Below are positions 33,579 through 43,350 of a DNA stretch of 64,000 bases, piece by piece. Position numbers and translations under genes: made by a program. The stretch is from the NCBI RefSeq assembly GCF_000512585.2, contig NC_089242.1, positions 62,001 to 126,000 on the forward strand, in the 5' to 3' direction. The notes beneath the pieces are model-generated. The model was not told where the DNA came from, ran no database searches, and saw only the letters and a list, made by a program, of their open reading frames with translations. The DNA is from Kwoniella bestiolae CBS 10118 (taxonomy: Eukaryota; Basidiomycota; Tremellomycetes; Tremellales; Cryptococcaceae). How positions within the stretch are numbered: the stretch's first letter is position 1; each line of letters opens with the position of its first letter.

Positions 33579-33792
33579 TGTACCGTGGTGAAGGAGGATG
33601 TGTGGGTTTATCGTTGAGGAGTAATTATTGTATGTAACAATTCACCATCGTCGCGTACATTGTGTTAGCCTGTCATCTACTATGCATCGTTCCATGTAAA
33701 TAGATATAATCTCATAGCCTACAGCTATAACTTACAACATCCACTCACAGGTCACTTGTCACCTTGACATGCTGCTTACCGTATTGCGATAT

Positions 33793-34708
33793 CTATTGCG
33801 TCTCAAGTCTCTCTGCGCCTTCTTGCACAACCTCCCAATCTTCCATATTCTTAGCGAAGAGATGAGCGCTGGGTTCGGGAATGGTATGTGGGTCGAACAG
33901 GCCTGTCGAAATCGGTCCGTCATCAGCTTCAGTTGAACAGGTAAGAGGGTGGTCCTGAAGGTAAGAGGAAAGATCTCACTTACCACCTTTGACAAACACT
34001 TTCGATGGGTCTGCTACTGCCGTCCATAGTGGGCTGTACGAGTGGATGAAAAGGTCAACAATTGGTTCGAAACACCCCTGAACCCCTCTCACCCCATCAC
34101 TGCCCAGCTCGTAATCCGGGAATCAAATCGTCCGTCGTCTTCACTCCGCAATCTCACGCTCAAATACAATATCATTCATCAACTACACCATCATCATAAT
34201 CAACGTCACTTCTCGCTGCTCCCTCTCCCATCGAGGATTGATGGGTAGGAAGAGCAAGACCTACCATCCGCAATCACCACAGAAGTTCCGAGTCACCTCT
34301 CCTCCGGACGATCCTTTGCTCTTGTACTGTTTCGGTGAGCCCTGCACGGATAGGTCTTTAGTGGCCAGAGGGAAGTTCGATGATGCCCTGTACAGCATAT
34401 TTCACTCCATCAGCAAAGGTATGATCAGATATCAGATATTTCGTAGAGACACCCCGTGAAGGCTGTAGGTGTCAAGTAGGGGGATTGTTTCATAGTCTGG
34501 TCAGATGGGGGATTATGAACTCACACTGATCCACCGGATTTGCGACAGCTGGTACAGTCTGATATCGAGCATACTATCAGTGACTGGTTGTGAATCCGTG
34601 GGAGCTGATGGACTCACGGCATAGTACCATGGAGTTAGGCTTGGGGATAGTAATGCTTATGGACCCGCAGTTGCATGATCCGGTGATGGACGTAGTTGTT
34701 TCTGACAT
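33793..34708 (-). CDS. GFA/CENP-V-domain protein (glutathione-dependent formaldehyde-activating-like)
   Basis: Small zinc-binding protein of the Mss4-like GFA/CENP-V fold. The five exons are 34618-34708, 34525-34558, 34265-34387, 33984-34033 and 33793-33902, minus strand. They sum to 408 nt, that is 135 residues plus stop, with exact frame across every junction. The expected zinc ligands are in order: GSCNCGSISI, then LCHCTSCRKSGGS, then VTRNFCGDCGCPLW. Between them lie ASSNFPLATKDLSVQGSPKQ and YKSKGSSGGE, the typical 'G-PK-Y...SG' segment; the tail has TIPEPSAHLFAKNMEDWE, matching the family ending. Founding members bind or activate glutathione-formaldehyde adducts, but most fungal relatives are uncharacterised, so formaldehyde chemistry is only a possibility. 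It is divergent from a thiol methyltransferase gene. Because the exons are short it leaves no long open frame. Confidence 0.86.
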
Positions 34709-35127
34709 GATGGACTGTTTCTATTGGTGAAATCCGAAGTGGGACCTAATGAGGAAAAGTTGGGTGTTGAATATTAAAGTGATTGAAGGAGAGGTGAGGT
34801 GAATTACAGGATGGTATAACTATATAAGCCTTGAGTATCGATACGCATTCTATTCAATAGCCATCTTCGGTGTCTGCTACCTACTACTCGCAAATCGTAA
34901 CGTCATTCTGAATCGGAACTCTTCTCCACATCGAGTCAGGGGTGACTAACTCACTACCCCACCCGAGAATTGCGGGGCGCAATTCCGGTCGCGAACAACC
35001 CATTATGAGATCCGGAAATCCATGCCGCCTTAGCCTGAGTCGGTAGACTCATAGGTTGAGTTTGTTCGTATACGCATACTGGCTTGATGTGACCTGAGTA
35101 TACCTCCATTCCTTACAAGGCATCGCG
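34709..35127. promoter_or_regulatory. Shared divergent promoter of the GFA-like and methyltransferase genes
   Basis: 419 bp between two start codons. A TATATAAG element lies at 34821-34828. No factor site is claimed. Confidence 0.5.
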
Positions 35128-36160
35128 ATGGCTAACAAAATAGTAGATAACGCATGGGAAGACCGATGGTAAGCAAACGTATACAGTCCTTGCGAGTCCT
35201 TGCGATCCACGTCGAATTGCTTATACTCTGTGAACTCATAGGAAAGAGGGTAGAACAGGATGGGACCAATCACGATCGCATCTTTCGCTTGTATCGCTCT
35301 TACGATCAGAGCTGCTAGCTGAGCTGGGGATACCAAGGAAGGGGAAAGCGCTGATACCTGGTTGTGGGACTGTGAGTCGTTCCTTACACCTAGCTATACC
35401 TTTCTAGCCTCGCGACCGCGGTTTCTTGATATTGCAAGATCGCATGCTGAGGCAAGGTATGGTTGCTGATGACATGAATGTTTTCAGGGCTATGACGTGC
35501 ATACTTTCGCGACGGTAGGACTAGATGCTGTAGGACTGGATCTGGCTCCTACAGGTGTTGAAAAGGCTAGAGAGTGAGTGCATCCCTACCATTCTTCACT
35601 GAACTCTGTCGTTCTGTCCTGCCGGTCTCAGCGATTGGCCGTTTACACTCGTATGGTTCAGCCGATGATACGAGCTAATGTGAGCATTGCCTACAGTTGG
35701 CTGAGCAAGCAACCTGCAACTACTGGGACTACCGAAGTTATATGTACGGACTTCTTCGAATACACGCCACAGGGGAAGTTCGATCTGATATATGATTATA
35801 CGTGAGTACTCCGGTCAATCTCACTTTGTATGGATGTATACATATATGTTCAGACTCGACCTTTGACAAAACGATTATCACAAACACAGCTTCCTCTGCG
35901 CCATACCACCTTCTCTACACAGCTCTTGGGCTTCCCAACTGTATCATCTCTCCAACCCCAACGCCCGCCTTATAACGCTCATGTATCCCCTTCCGCCAGT
36001 CAACAACGATCCACCTCCTTGGCCATTGACCGTAGATCAGTACCATGAATTATTGGACAAGCACTGGAAACTGGTTTGGGATAGGGAAGTTCCGAAGGAG
36101 GAGATGCGGACTACAGGCGCGAAAGGTGGTGAGAGCATAGCTGTTTGGAAGCGGAGGTAG
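35128..36160 (+). CDS. TPMT-family SAM-dependent thiol/halide methyltransferase
   Basis: Class I methyltransferase of the thiopurine S-methyltransferase/HOL group, which methylates thiols, thiocyanate, bisulfide or halide ions. Five exons, 35128-35168, 35242-35371, 35488-35573, 35697-35801 and 35890-36160, sum to 633 nt (210 residues), with frame preserved at each junction. The N-terminus MANKIVDNAWEDRW is followed by KEGRTGWDQSRSHLSLVSLL. The SAM-binding motif I is ALIPGCGTGYDVHTFA, followed by VGLDLAPTGVEKARD. The catalytic-core block is DFFEYTPQGKFDLIYDYTFL, then CAIPP. The C-terminal region has PPPWPLTVDQYHELLDKHWK and ends VWKRR. It shares a promoter region with a GFA-like gene, which suggests thiol or formaldehyde stress handling. 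The natural acceptor cannot be told from sequence. Confidence 0.87.
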
Positions 36161-36499
36161 GACGAGGGATAGGTCGGATAGAGCAATCAACCTTTGGTCG
36201 TTCACAATTACATCCATTTGGATGTTTCGGTATCGTTTCTGGCACCGGAAACTCGTGGTCCCGCTCATTTGTGCACAACATATATATGCATGCAAGATGG
36301 GTATCTGAAATGGAGGAATCGACAAGTAGGGCAACAATCACAACGAACGTCATGATCACACTGAACAGCTCGAGCGCCTGAACACTAATACAGCTCCTGC
36401 AACATCCTCTTACACACTGTCTTTGCCAAATGCCATTCGTCGAGGCTCGTAAAACTTAGATATCTATGAAGCCAAATTGTTCACGAACGCCTCCACGCA
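36161..36499. other. Convergent intergenic region
   Basis: 339 bp between the methyltransferase and the Pro/Tyr-rich copy 2, tail-to-tail. Nothing coding is seen. Confidence 0.4.
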
Positions 36500-37985
36500 T
36501 TAGGACCCATCCCTGAGGTTGACCCAAAGTGAAGGGCCGTACGAAACTCCGGTACCATAAGGCGTACCCAGGTGTGCGTTCGGGCTTCCATTATAGGGGT
36601 TTCCCCAGTAATCTGCTCCCGTAAATGCCGTATTGACATTCTGGTATTGAGTGTTGTAGGCGAATGGATTACTGTTGAATGTGCTGGCATATGGATTGTG
36701 GGCGAACGGGTTGTCGTAAGAGTTATTGGGCCAATTTGTGAATGCATTAGCCGAGTCCATCTCAGCAAAGATATCGGCGTTGGTACTTCCCTTGGGGGTA
36801 TTCTGAGGAATGGCTGTGTCGCGGGGGTCGTTCGTGGCTTCGGTGCTCCAGAAAGGAATTTGCGCCTCATTCGGTGCGTTACCATAGTGCGAGTTTATGA
36901 ACACCTCAGCATGTGATTTTATAGGGTTGCCTATGGAAGACATACATAAGCATGATCAGCTCTGGTACCATCCGATGCTGAAATGTAAGGCCGCACTCCC
37001 ATAGGGAGCAAGATTATCGAAAGCATCAAGATGTGGACCGCTTTGATAGTAGATGGGGTATCAACTCACTACTCGCGTCGTTTCTGAATTGGGGACCATA
37101 AGTCGCCAACATCTCTCTCGCGGTTTGGACATCACATCCCTTCGTATCACTATCTCGCCATCTGCCCATCAACTCGTTCAGATTGGTCAGTTTTTCGGAA
37201 CAGTCCATTTCTTCTTTAAAAGCCTTATTCATCTCTTTAGCGGCCCGGACGGATGTTTGCAGACCCCGGTCTAGATTGTTCAGCTGTTCCTCGAAATCGT
37301 CGACATCGTATTGTCGTATGGTTCCAGTCGAAAACTTTGAGCCCAATCTACGGAAAGTCGCACTGAGATTATCATAAGTCCTTCTATTCCCTTCGTTGAT
37401 TGAATCCATTTCAGTTTCCCTCTTAACTCGCTCCTCGGTCGCTGCTGTTCGCTTGGAAAGTATTGAATCGTAAGCGTTCTTACAGTACTCCTGAATTGAT
37501 CCCTGAACTGTTGAACTTCCGACCCATGGCGATTCAGGATACCAAGTAGTATTTTTCGTCAATGTGGGGGTAACGCGCTGAGCGGTGGGGTCTTTGACGG
37601 GAGAAGTAGATCTATCATTGGCGGGAGAAGTAGATCTGTCGGAGTGGATGTCTGGTGACTGCTCTTCGTGGCTGTACCAGTCAAAATCGTCCTCGGGAGG
37701 TCTTGGGTATCCGTACTGGTACTCACACCCATACCCCGCCCACGAAGGAGATGCGGGACATTGATCGCAGTAAGCGGGGTGGGGATACCAAGATTGTGGA
37801 TACGATTGGTATGGGTTCCATGTTGGTGGTGGTGGCGGCTGGTTGCTGTAATATTGACTAGGGTTATAAGCGTCATTGCTACCGTACCATTGTGGTTCAC
37901 CCATTTGAGGTGGCATATGACTGTAGCCATAACCTGTTCCGCCGCTATATCCAAATTCCGAAGTTGCGAAATGTGACAAAGGCAT
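36500..37985 (-). CDS. Pro/Tyr-rich coiled-coil protein, copy 2 (unknown function)
   Basis: Not a named family. Two exons, 37070-37985 and 36500-36930, are joined over a 139-nt phase-1 intron (GTGAGT..ATAG), giving about 448 residues. N-terminal ~150 residues: Tyr/Pro/Gln-rich (MPPQMGEPQWYGSNDAYNPS, QPPPPPTWNPYQSYPQSWY). Middle: SPWVGSSTVQGSIQEYCKNA then a long charged helical stretch with FEEQLNNLDRGLQTSVRAAK and MNKAFKEEMDCSEKLTNLNE. After the intron: GNPIKSHAEVF and a Asn/Pro/Tyr/Phe-rich tail (YDNPFAHNPYASTFNSNPF). Architecture, length, an SPW/NPW motif before the helical part, and intron phase and place all match the gene at 532-1904. Repeated Asn-Pro-Phe motifs in the tail resemble EH-domain ligands, a possible link to endocytosis, but that is speculative. 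Confidence 0.8.
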
Positions 37986-38736
37986 TGTAACTCAGAGTCT
38001 CTTGCGTGTGGTGATTCAGGTTTACTGGTATGGCAATAACATGGCGAGTGGCTCTTTGAGTGCGTTTGCAAGGATAAGTTGAAGATGTCGGAGAAAGATG
38101 GTTTGGAGGGTTGTGGAAGGTGAATTGACTGTGGAAAGTGATGTTTAGAGATATATTATTGTGGTGAATGGTGAGGTGAATGGCAATTATGCAACAACAC
38201 AACGAGATATAGTCGTATAGGGGATCTGACCTATTCAAAAAGCAGCCCTTTTCACTTCAGTAAGTCCAATGGAAGGTCACCTCAAAGGATATACGTAACA
38301 AGAGTGAAAACCAGTTTGATGCACAAGTGGTCTGCATCATCGCCGGCCAACCTTTCATCCGAGTCTGTTCAAATGCTGTCGATTCGCTACACCTAGTGTA
38401 AAAGGAACATCGTGTTTAGTGGTAAGCAGCAAAGTTGCTCGATGAGATGGGCAAACGTCAGTTCAGGTGGACGATCGAGCGATAATACTGCACGTAGTTG
38501 GAAGATGACCGTCGGTCATGATGATAAGATATGATCCGGGTAGTCACCGATCACCGAGGATGTTTTCCATCCTGCCTTATTTTACCATCAACCTATAAAA
38601 GCTATGCTGTGGACGATGAAACCTGATTACTCTTTCCTTAGAGTGCATAGAAACAGACCCGTTCACATCATCCCCTAAATCTGACAGCCGAAACCTATAC
38701 AAGCAATCATCCACCATCCACCATCCACCATACACC
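37986..38736. promoter_or_regulatory. Shared divergent promoter of Pro/Tyr-rich copy 2 and the QorB-like reductase
   Basis: About 750 bp. A TATAAAA box at 38594-38600 fits the plus-strand gene. A short direct repeat lies right before its ATG. No exon is recognised. Confidence 0.5.
38708..38728 (+). repeat. Three direct copies of CATCCAC in the 5' leader
   Basis: Three perfect 7-bp tandem units ending 8 bp before the start codon at 38737. Confidence 0.8.
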
Positions 38737-39597
38737 ATGATCGTAGTCACGGGAGCAACCGGTAAACTAGGTAAACTGGTAATCCAAAACCTTCTCACCC
38801 GCATTCAACCTTCCCAACTTGCCGTCAGTGTAAGGGACTCTTCCAAAGCATCTCATCTATCAGCTCAAGAGATCAAAGTCACTCAAGCTACATTCGATGA
38901 TCCTTCCACCCTTAGAGAAGCTTTCAAAGGCGGCGACAAATTACTCCTAGTGTCCGTCGACAACTTCGAAAACGCCGTTAAACAACACAAAACTGCTATC
39001 GACATTGCGAAAGAGGTAGGGATCAAAACCGTCTTTTACACCAGCCACATTGGAGCGGATATCAACTCACCTTTCTTGGCTTGTCAACATCACGCTGAAA
39101 CCGAGGAATATCTAGCACAATCGGGATTAGAATGGTACTCCCTCAGAAACGGGTTCTACTCCGAGGGTCTCCCGATGATGCTTCATAATCCCCTTGAATC
39201 AGGTGCGATCTACGCTCCGGAAGACGGACCCACCTGTTGGACCGCCCACTCAGACCTCGCCGAAGCTACGGCTATTCTCCTGACCGATGATTCCAGACTA
39301 CCTCGAAACAGTCATTTGATCCCTCTTACCGCTTCCAACGCGATAGAATTCAAAGGTATCGCAAAAGTCCTCTCGGAAATCAGCGGCAAAGATATCAATA
39401 GGGTGGTTATATCGGATGAGCAGTTCGTCGAAAATACAGTCAAGTATGGTGTTCCAGAATTCGTAGCCAACGCTATTTTGGGTATTTACAAGGCTAGTAG
39501 ACAAGGTGGCTTCAACAAGGTTGATCCGCTCTTGGAAGAGCTGTTGGGTAAAAAACCAGAAACTATCGCGGAGTGGGCTAAGAGGCTATACGCGTAA
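38737..39597 (+). CDS. NmrA-like NAD(P)H reductase (QorB-type quinone oxidoreductase), intronless
   Basis: Single-exon 286-residue protein of the atypical short-chain dehydrogenase/NmrA family. The N-terminal Rossmann motif is MIVVTGATGKLGKLVIQNLL (GATGxLG for NAD(P)). Further conserved blocks are FKGGDKLLLVS, KTVFYTSHIGAD, EYLAQSGLEWYSLRNGFYSE and TCWTAHSDLAEATAILLTDD. Length and pattern match bacterial QorB, an NADPH:quinone reductase, and its fungal relatives; reduction of quinones or azo dyes is the likely activity. The C-terminal KPETIAEWAKRLYA fits the family ending. It has no intron in a region where nearly every enzyme gene has several, consistent with recent gain by horizontal transfer or retroposition, though fungal intronless copies also exist. 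No signal peptide, so cytosolic. Confidence 0.88.
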   Translation: MIVVTGATGKLGKLVIQNLLTRIQPSQLAVSVRDSSKASHLSAQEIKVTQATFDDPSTLREAFKGGDKLLLVSVDNFENAVKQHKTAIDIAKEVGIKTVFYTSHIGADINSPFLACQHHAETEEYLAQSGLEWYSLRNGFYSEGLPMMLHNPLESGAIYAPEDGPTCWTAHSDLAEATAILLTDDSRLPRNSHLIPLTASNAIEFKGIAKVLSEISGKDINRVVISDEQFVENTVKYGVPEFVANAILGIYKASRQGGFNKVDPLLEELLGKKPETIAEWAKRLYA

Positions 39598-39890
39598 AGT
39601 CGGTAAGTTAGGTATGTCGACCGCGAAGCGTCCCGAACATCAAGCTGATGACAGTCTATCTCTACTAGTTAGCTAAGATGGAGAAGTGATCAAGGTCTGA
39701 CCTGATGCATGAAGAATAGTCCCTTGAACAGGTCGTAGGTAGGAACTATCGCATGTTCAGTTATGCATCATATATACTATATACGACTAAATGTCTGTCT
39801 AAAAAAGACAATTTCCCACAAAGTTGAGTATAAAACGCACAGCATTTCATATCACCGGACTTATATATAATCGGCGTGCATCATGGAGGA

Positions 39891-41324
39891 TTACAGTATC
39901 TCATCGTCAAGTTCTTCCTCAAAAGCAGCTTGAGCCTGAGCTTTCAGCGCTTCTTCGACTTCCGTGAGAGTTCGTTTTGTGACTTTGGCGTACTTGGGTT
40001 TCCAAGCGGACTTTTCCTCTTTCTTCCAACCGATTTGAGTTAGCAAGGATTCGAGTTCACCGGACAAACGGAGTTCCTCGAGGTTCCTCAAGTCACCAAC
40101 AACAGGTTTGTTGCCGATCATGATGATTGGGTGGTCTCGGAGGGGAAGGGATAATCGATCGAGGATAGAGAGTAAAGTGGATCGATCAGGTCGAGCGTGG
40201 CATGGGATCAATGTGGGTTTTCGGGATGAGCCGTGCGTGGATGCGAGGAAGTCGAGTACTTCATGAGGAAGATTTGGTCGGCTACATGAAGTGAGGATAT
40301 TAGCATATGAAGGAGAATGATTGGAGCTGGATAGTTAGACTTACCCGTTGCCACCATACCAGACAATCACCTCGTCCTCCCTTTCCCCCTTGAGCTCATC
40401 TAACCAAGCTTGCTCGAGATCACCGCCTGAAGGACCAAGCTTGTGCACGCCTACTCCCAGCACGGCATTGGCATCTATAGGTTCAGATGGGTCGACGTGG
40501 TTGGGGATTACATTGTAAGCCGAAGATAGGAGATATGATTGAAGGGCAAGGAGTTCGTGAGAAGGAGGAAGCGGTCGAGGGACTAAAGCAGGTCGGGATG
40601 CACGAGGATGAGCTATTTGAAAACATGATATCAGCTCGATGTCGGGTATGAACCATTGTTCACGACACTCACGAGCTGGAGCAGATTTCTCCTCGAATGC
40701 CCGTCTCATCATATGAGGGGCTTTGATTTGTGGAGGTTTGTAGTCTTTATCTCTAGCATCAGACCAGCTGGTGATCCCTTCTACATCGATGAAAGCTTTT
40801 CCGTTGGGGTCGAGCGCAAGTCTTCGAGACATACCGGCTGCTCTGAGACTTGGGAGACGGGCGGCAGGAACGAAAATCAGAAGCAGTATTGAGGATAGCA
40901 AGAGTGAGACGAGGAACAAAAGCCGGATGAGAGGTTTTGGGAGACTTGAGGGGATTGGCAGAGGTGTCGAGGGAACATTCGTTGGAACATACGTAGGAGA
41001 AGACACGGTCTTCTCGTATGATCTTCGTCGAGGGGTGGTAGGTGTTGAGTACGTCGCGATCGGGGTAGCTTCGGGGTCTAGGACCTTGGATCGCGAAGGG
41101 AAAGAAGAAGGATAAACGTTATCAAGAGTAAATCTGCTTTGTTGAGGGGTTCGAGGTGATCGAGTCTTCAGACCCCCATCCAGGTGCGGTGATCGAGGGA
41201 TAAAATCCGTTGGTACAAGCAGAGACTTTATGCTCGTGAAGCCTGTGTTGGGGTCTGAGTCTACGGCACGTCGAGGGGGTGAAGGTGGAGGTGAGAACAG
41301 GTAGCTGTGAATAGGGGATGGCAT
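39891..41324 (-). CDS. Type II membrane protein with glutaredoxin-like C-terminal domain lacking CxxC
   Basis: The N-terminal ~130 residues are Pro/Ser-rich and cytosolic-looking (YLFSPPPSPPRRAVDSD). One transmembrane helix follows, PLIRLLFLVSLLLSSILLLI. The lumenal part has SRRLALDPNGKAFIDVEGIT and later VIVWYGGNG, where a glutaredoxin would carry its CPYC, then HPIIMIGNKPVVGDLRNLEE and LRLSGELESLLTQIGW, the glutathione-binding-like half of the fold. The tail is Lys/Glu-rich. Introns: 40613-40672 (60 nt, in frame and stop-free, so the unspliced frame reads through it) and another near 40283-40345. Yeast Grx6/Grx7 are membrane-anchored glutaredoxins of the early secretory pathway and have the same layout, but keep a catalytic Cys. 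Here no CxxC or CxxS is seen in the expected place, so a non-catalytic role is inferred. Confidence 0.72.
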
Positions 41325-42300
41325 CTTGATGTAGGTAATGAGCCGGAATTCGTTTCTTGAGGAATAGGTCGTTTCTCTTTCTATTTACGTTGATGTCGAT
41401 GGGTGATGTGAGGTCGTTTGGCTGTCAAAGCTGAATATCGGTCAACGATAATTTGTCGGATTTCCTGTCAAAGGATTGAGGGGTTGTCGAACTGAACTTG
41501 AATGATAAGAAGAATGATGAGTATGATGATAATAAGATAGTGAAAGATAAATTCACTTGTTGCTCATATATATCACCATGTTTGACGCGACTGGCTTCAT
41601 CATTTTTTCTCATTTTTTTTGGCTTTCGACGCGGTTGCTCAGCCCAAGGTTCCGACTTCTTGGAAGTATAGGCTGTAGGCAGAGCATACGGATAACACCG
41701 AGCCTACGCCATTGACGCGAAGTCAAGTGCAGAGAATTCAGGCTTCCTCTGATCGACCGCATATCTCCCCAGGAACTCTGCTAGACATGAAAATCAACCT
41801 TCGCTACGGATATCATGGATTGAGGTATGTCAATATGCGTGACAAGGGTTTTCAGGATCGACCGGATTATCAACGACGAGAGGAAGGGAGAGGTTTCTGG
41901 GTCAGGGTTGAATAGAGTGGCGCGAAGAAAGAAGAAATGTTCACCCGAAGGGCAAGAGGCGCGTTCATGCCCAGAAAGGTTAAAATGATTCATGTTCATT
42001 CCAGTTACCGCAAAACGCGTGCTTGACCTCACGTAAGCGCGTTTCTGGCATGGTGTCTCTTATTTCGGATTGTCTTGACTTTTGGGCGTGTTCTTGCTTT
42101 AATCGAAAACCGAAGTGTGTTCGGCCGGCCACTTGATAGATTTCGGATCGTCGCATGCAGCTTGTCGTACACTTACGGATGTCTTCCAGGACTACGAGCA
42201 TCACGAGAAACTTCTGAGCCAAATCAATAGCACGTCCTTGAAGTATCTCCAGTGAGTTGAAGACTCCCAACCCCCGCCGTGTTATTCGACAATCATCCCG
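41325..42300. other. Intergenic region, start of the accessory island
   Basis: About 975 bp. The part next to 41324 is promoter for the glutaredoxin-like gene, with an AT-rich GATGAT/GATAAT stretch near 41510-41540. The rest shows no recognisable exon, repeat or RNA gene. Confidence 0.4.
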
Positions 42301-43002
42301 TTATTTGAAGCCGATTGTGATGGGCCCTGCCGTAGTGTCACAATCACTTCCCTGCTCCCCCATCTCGTCCCCCTGGTCCCAAGAGGTCCAGCGATATTCC
42401 ACATTCCTCTCAGCTTCACGCACTTTCAAGCGCTTGCTCCTCAACTTTCGAATTCTTTGCAGCCATGCCCAACTGTCGCTGGGAGGTGACCGTTCCCTGT
42501 TGACCTGATGATTTGCAGATCTTCCGCACCTCGCCTTCAGCATACTACTTAAGATATTGATGTCTTCCATTAGATTCTGATTACCTCTAACGAGATTGTC
42601 CACTTCTTTCTGGACACACCAGATGCGATCGTTCCACCTGTTCCTCTTATGATTTTGGCCGCTGGGGACATCAACGAGTAATCTGTCATCTCCATAAGAC
42701 CGGAATGGAGACTTCCGCCCTTGTCGTTTTCTATGATCCAGAAAGTCGATCCTGAGTAATCTAATATCGTAATCTTCTTGCAATGCCAATTCCCTCATAG
42801 TAGCTGCCCTATCCTTCCCCAGTCGGTTTTGCTCTTGTCTCTCGTGGAGTAACTTCGCGCATATTCGCTTGAAATTGTCACGGTCTACTTCCTCTGTACC
42901 CGCCAGCGACAGTTGTCCGATAACTTTCTTGAGTCTAGGGCGGGAGTTGGGGACACATCGGCGGAATTCCATTATATCTGATGAACTGTCTGAATAGGCC
43001 AT
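42301..43002 (-). CDS. Coiled-coil protein of a local 'RW..W' paralog family, member A
   Basis: Not recognised as any named family. Intronless frame of 233 residues from ATG at 43002. Highly charged and mostly helical. Two blocks are shared with the next gene: LLHERQEQNRLGKDRAATMR matches LRNERRRTCELGKTRKALFE, and NRWNDRIWCVQKEVDNL plus NLMEDINILSSML match NRWTKNDWDRQTTDLNRE plus ILMDDITRLRSLM. The C-terminal part, DSWAWLQRIRKLRSKRLKVR, is Arg/Lys-rich, and the last 35 residues are acidic and Gly-rich. No membrane segment or signal peptide. Codon use looks ordinary. Both neighbours downstream and upstream are also orphans. DNA or RNA binding is possible from the basic patches but is a guess. 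Confidence 0.68.
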   Translation of the reverse strand: MAYSDSSSDIMEFRRCVPNSRPRLKKVIGQLSLAGTEEVDRDNFKRICAKLLHERQEQNRLGKDRAATMRELALQEDYDIRLLRIDFLDHRKRQGRKSPFRSYGDDRLLVDVPSGQNHKRNRWNDRIWCVQKEVDNLVRGNQNLMEDINILSSMLKARCGRSANHQVNRERSPPSDSWAWLQRIRKLRSKRLKVREAERNVEYRWTSWDQGDEMGEQGSDCDTTAGPITIGFK

Positions 43003-43350
43003 CTGCGTAGCATTGGTTGGCGTGCACTGTATCCGGTCAAATGGAAAATCATGATGGGCTATTTAGACATTTAGACATCGACTGTGATGAGAGTTGACTT
43101 CGTCCTGTCCGACAAAGGAAGAGCCTTCATCCAAAAATCATCATTTCGACTTCACATCAAAGGAGCGCAAGTTGCTATTCTATCTCTGCATACGATCTCT
43201 CCCTTTCAAAATGTTTTTCGGAATACAAATATAACGGATGTGCCATTTGAGTCATACATTAGACCTGCTTGACAAGCTACAAAAATGAGTCCAAAGCCCG
43301 CAAAGTCTCCAATAATTCTCAGATAAATGATCCAGCCTCAAGCTGCCCAT
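43003..43350. other. Intergenic between the two RW-family genes
   Basis: 348 bp between two minus-strand paralogs; promoter of member A and 3' flank of member B. Nothing else is seen. Confidence 0.4.

Noticed and set aside
36481..36885. Second minus-strand frame over the tail of Pro/Tyr-rich copy 2
   Set aside because: The alternative frame does not connect to exon 1 in phase, while the chosen one does.
41980..42270. Possible fourth orphan gene on the minus strand
   Set aside because: No similarity to the RW-family blocks and no supporting splice sites; insufficient to call.
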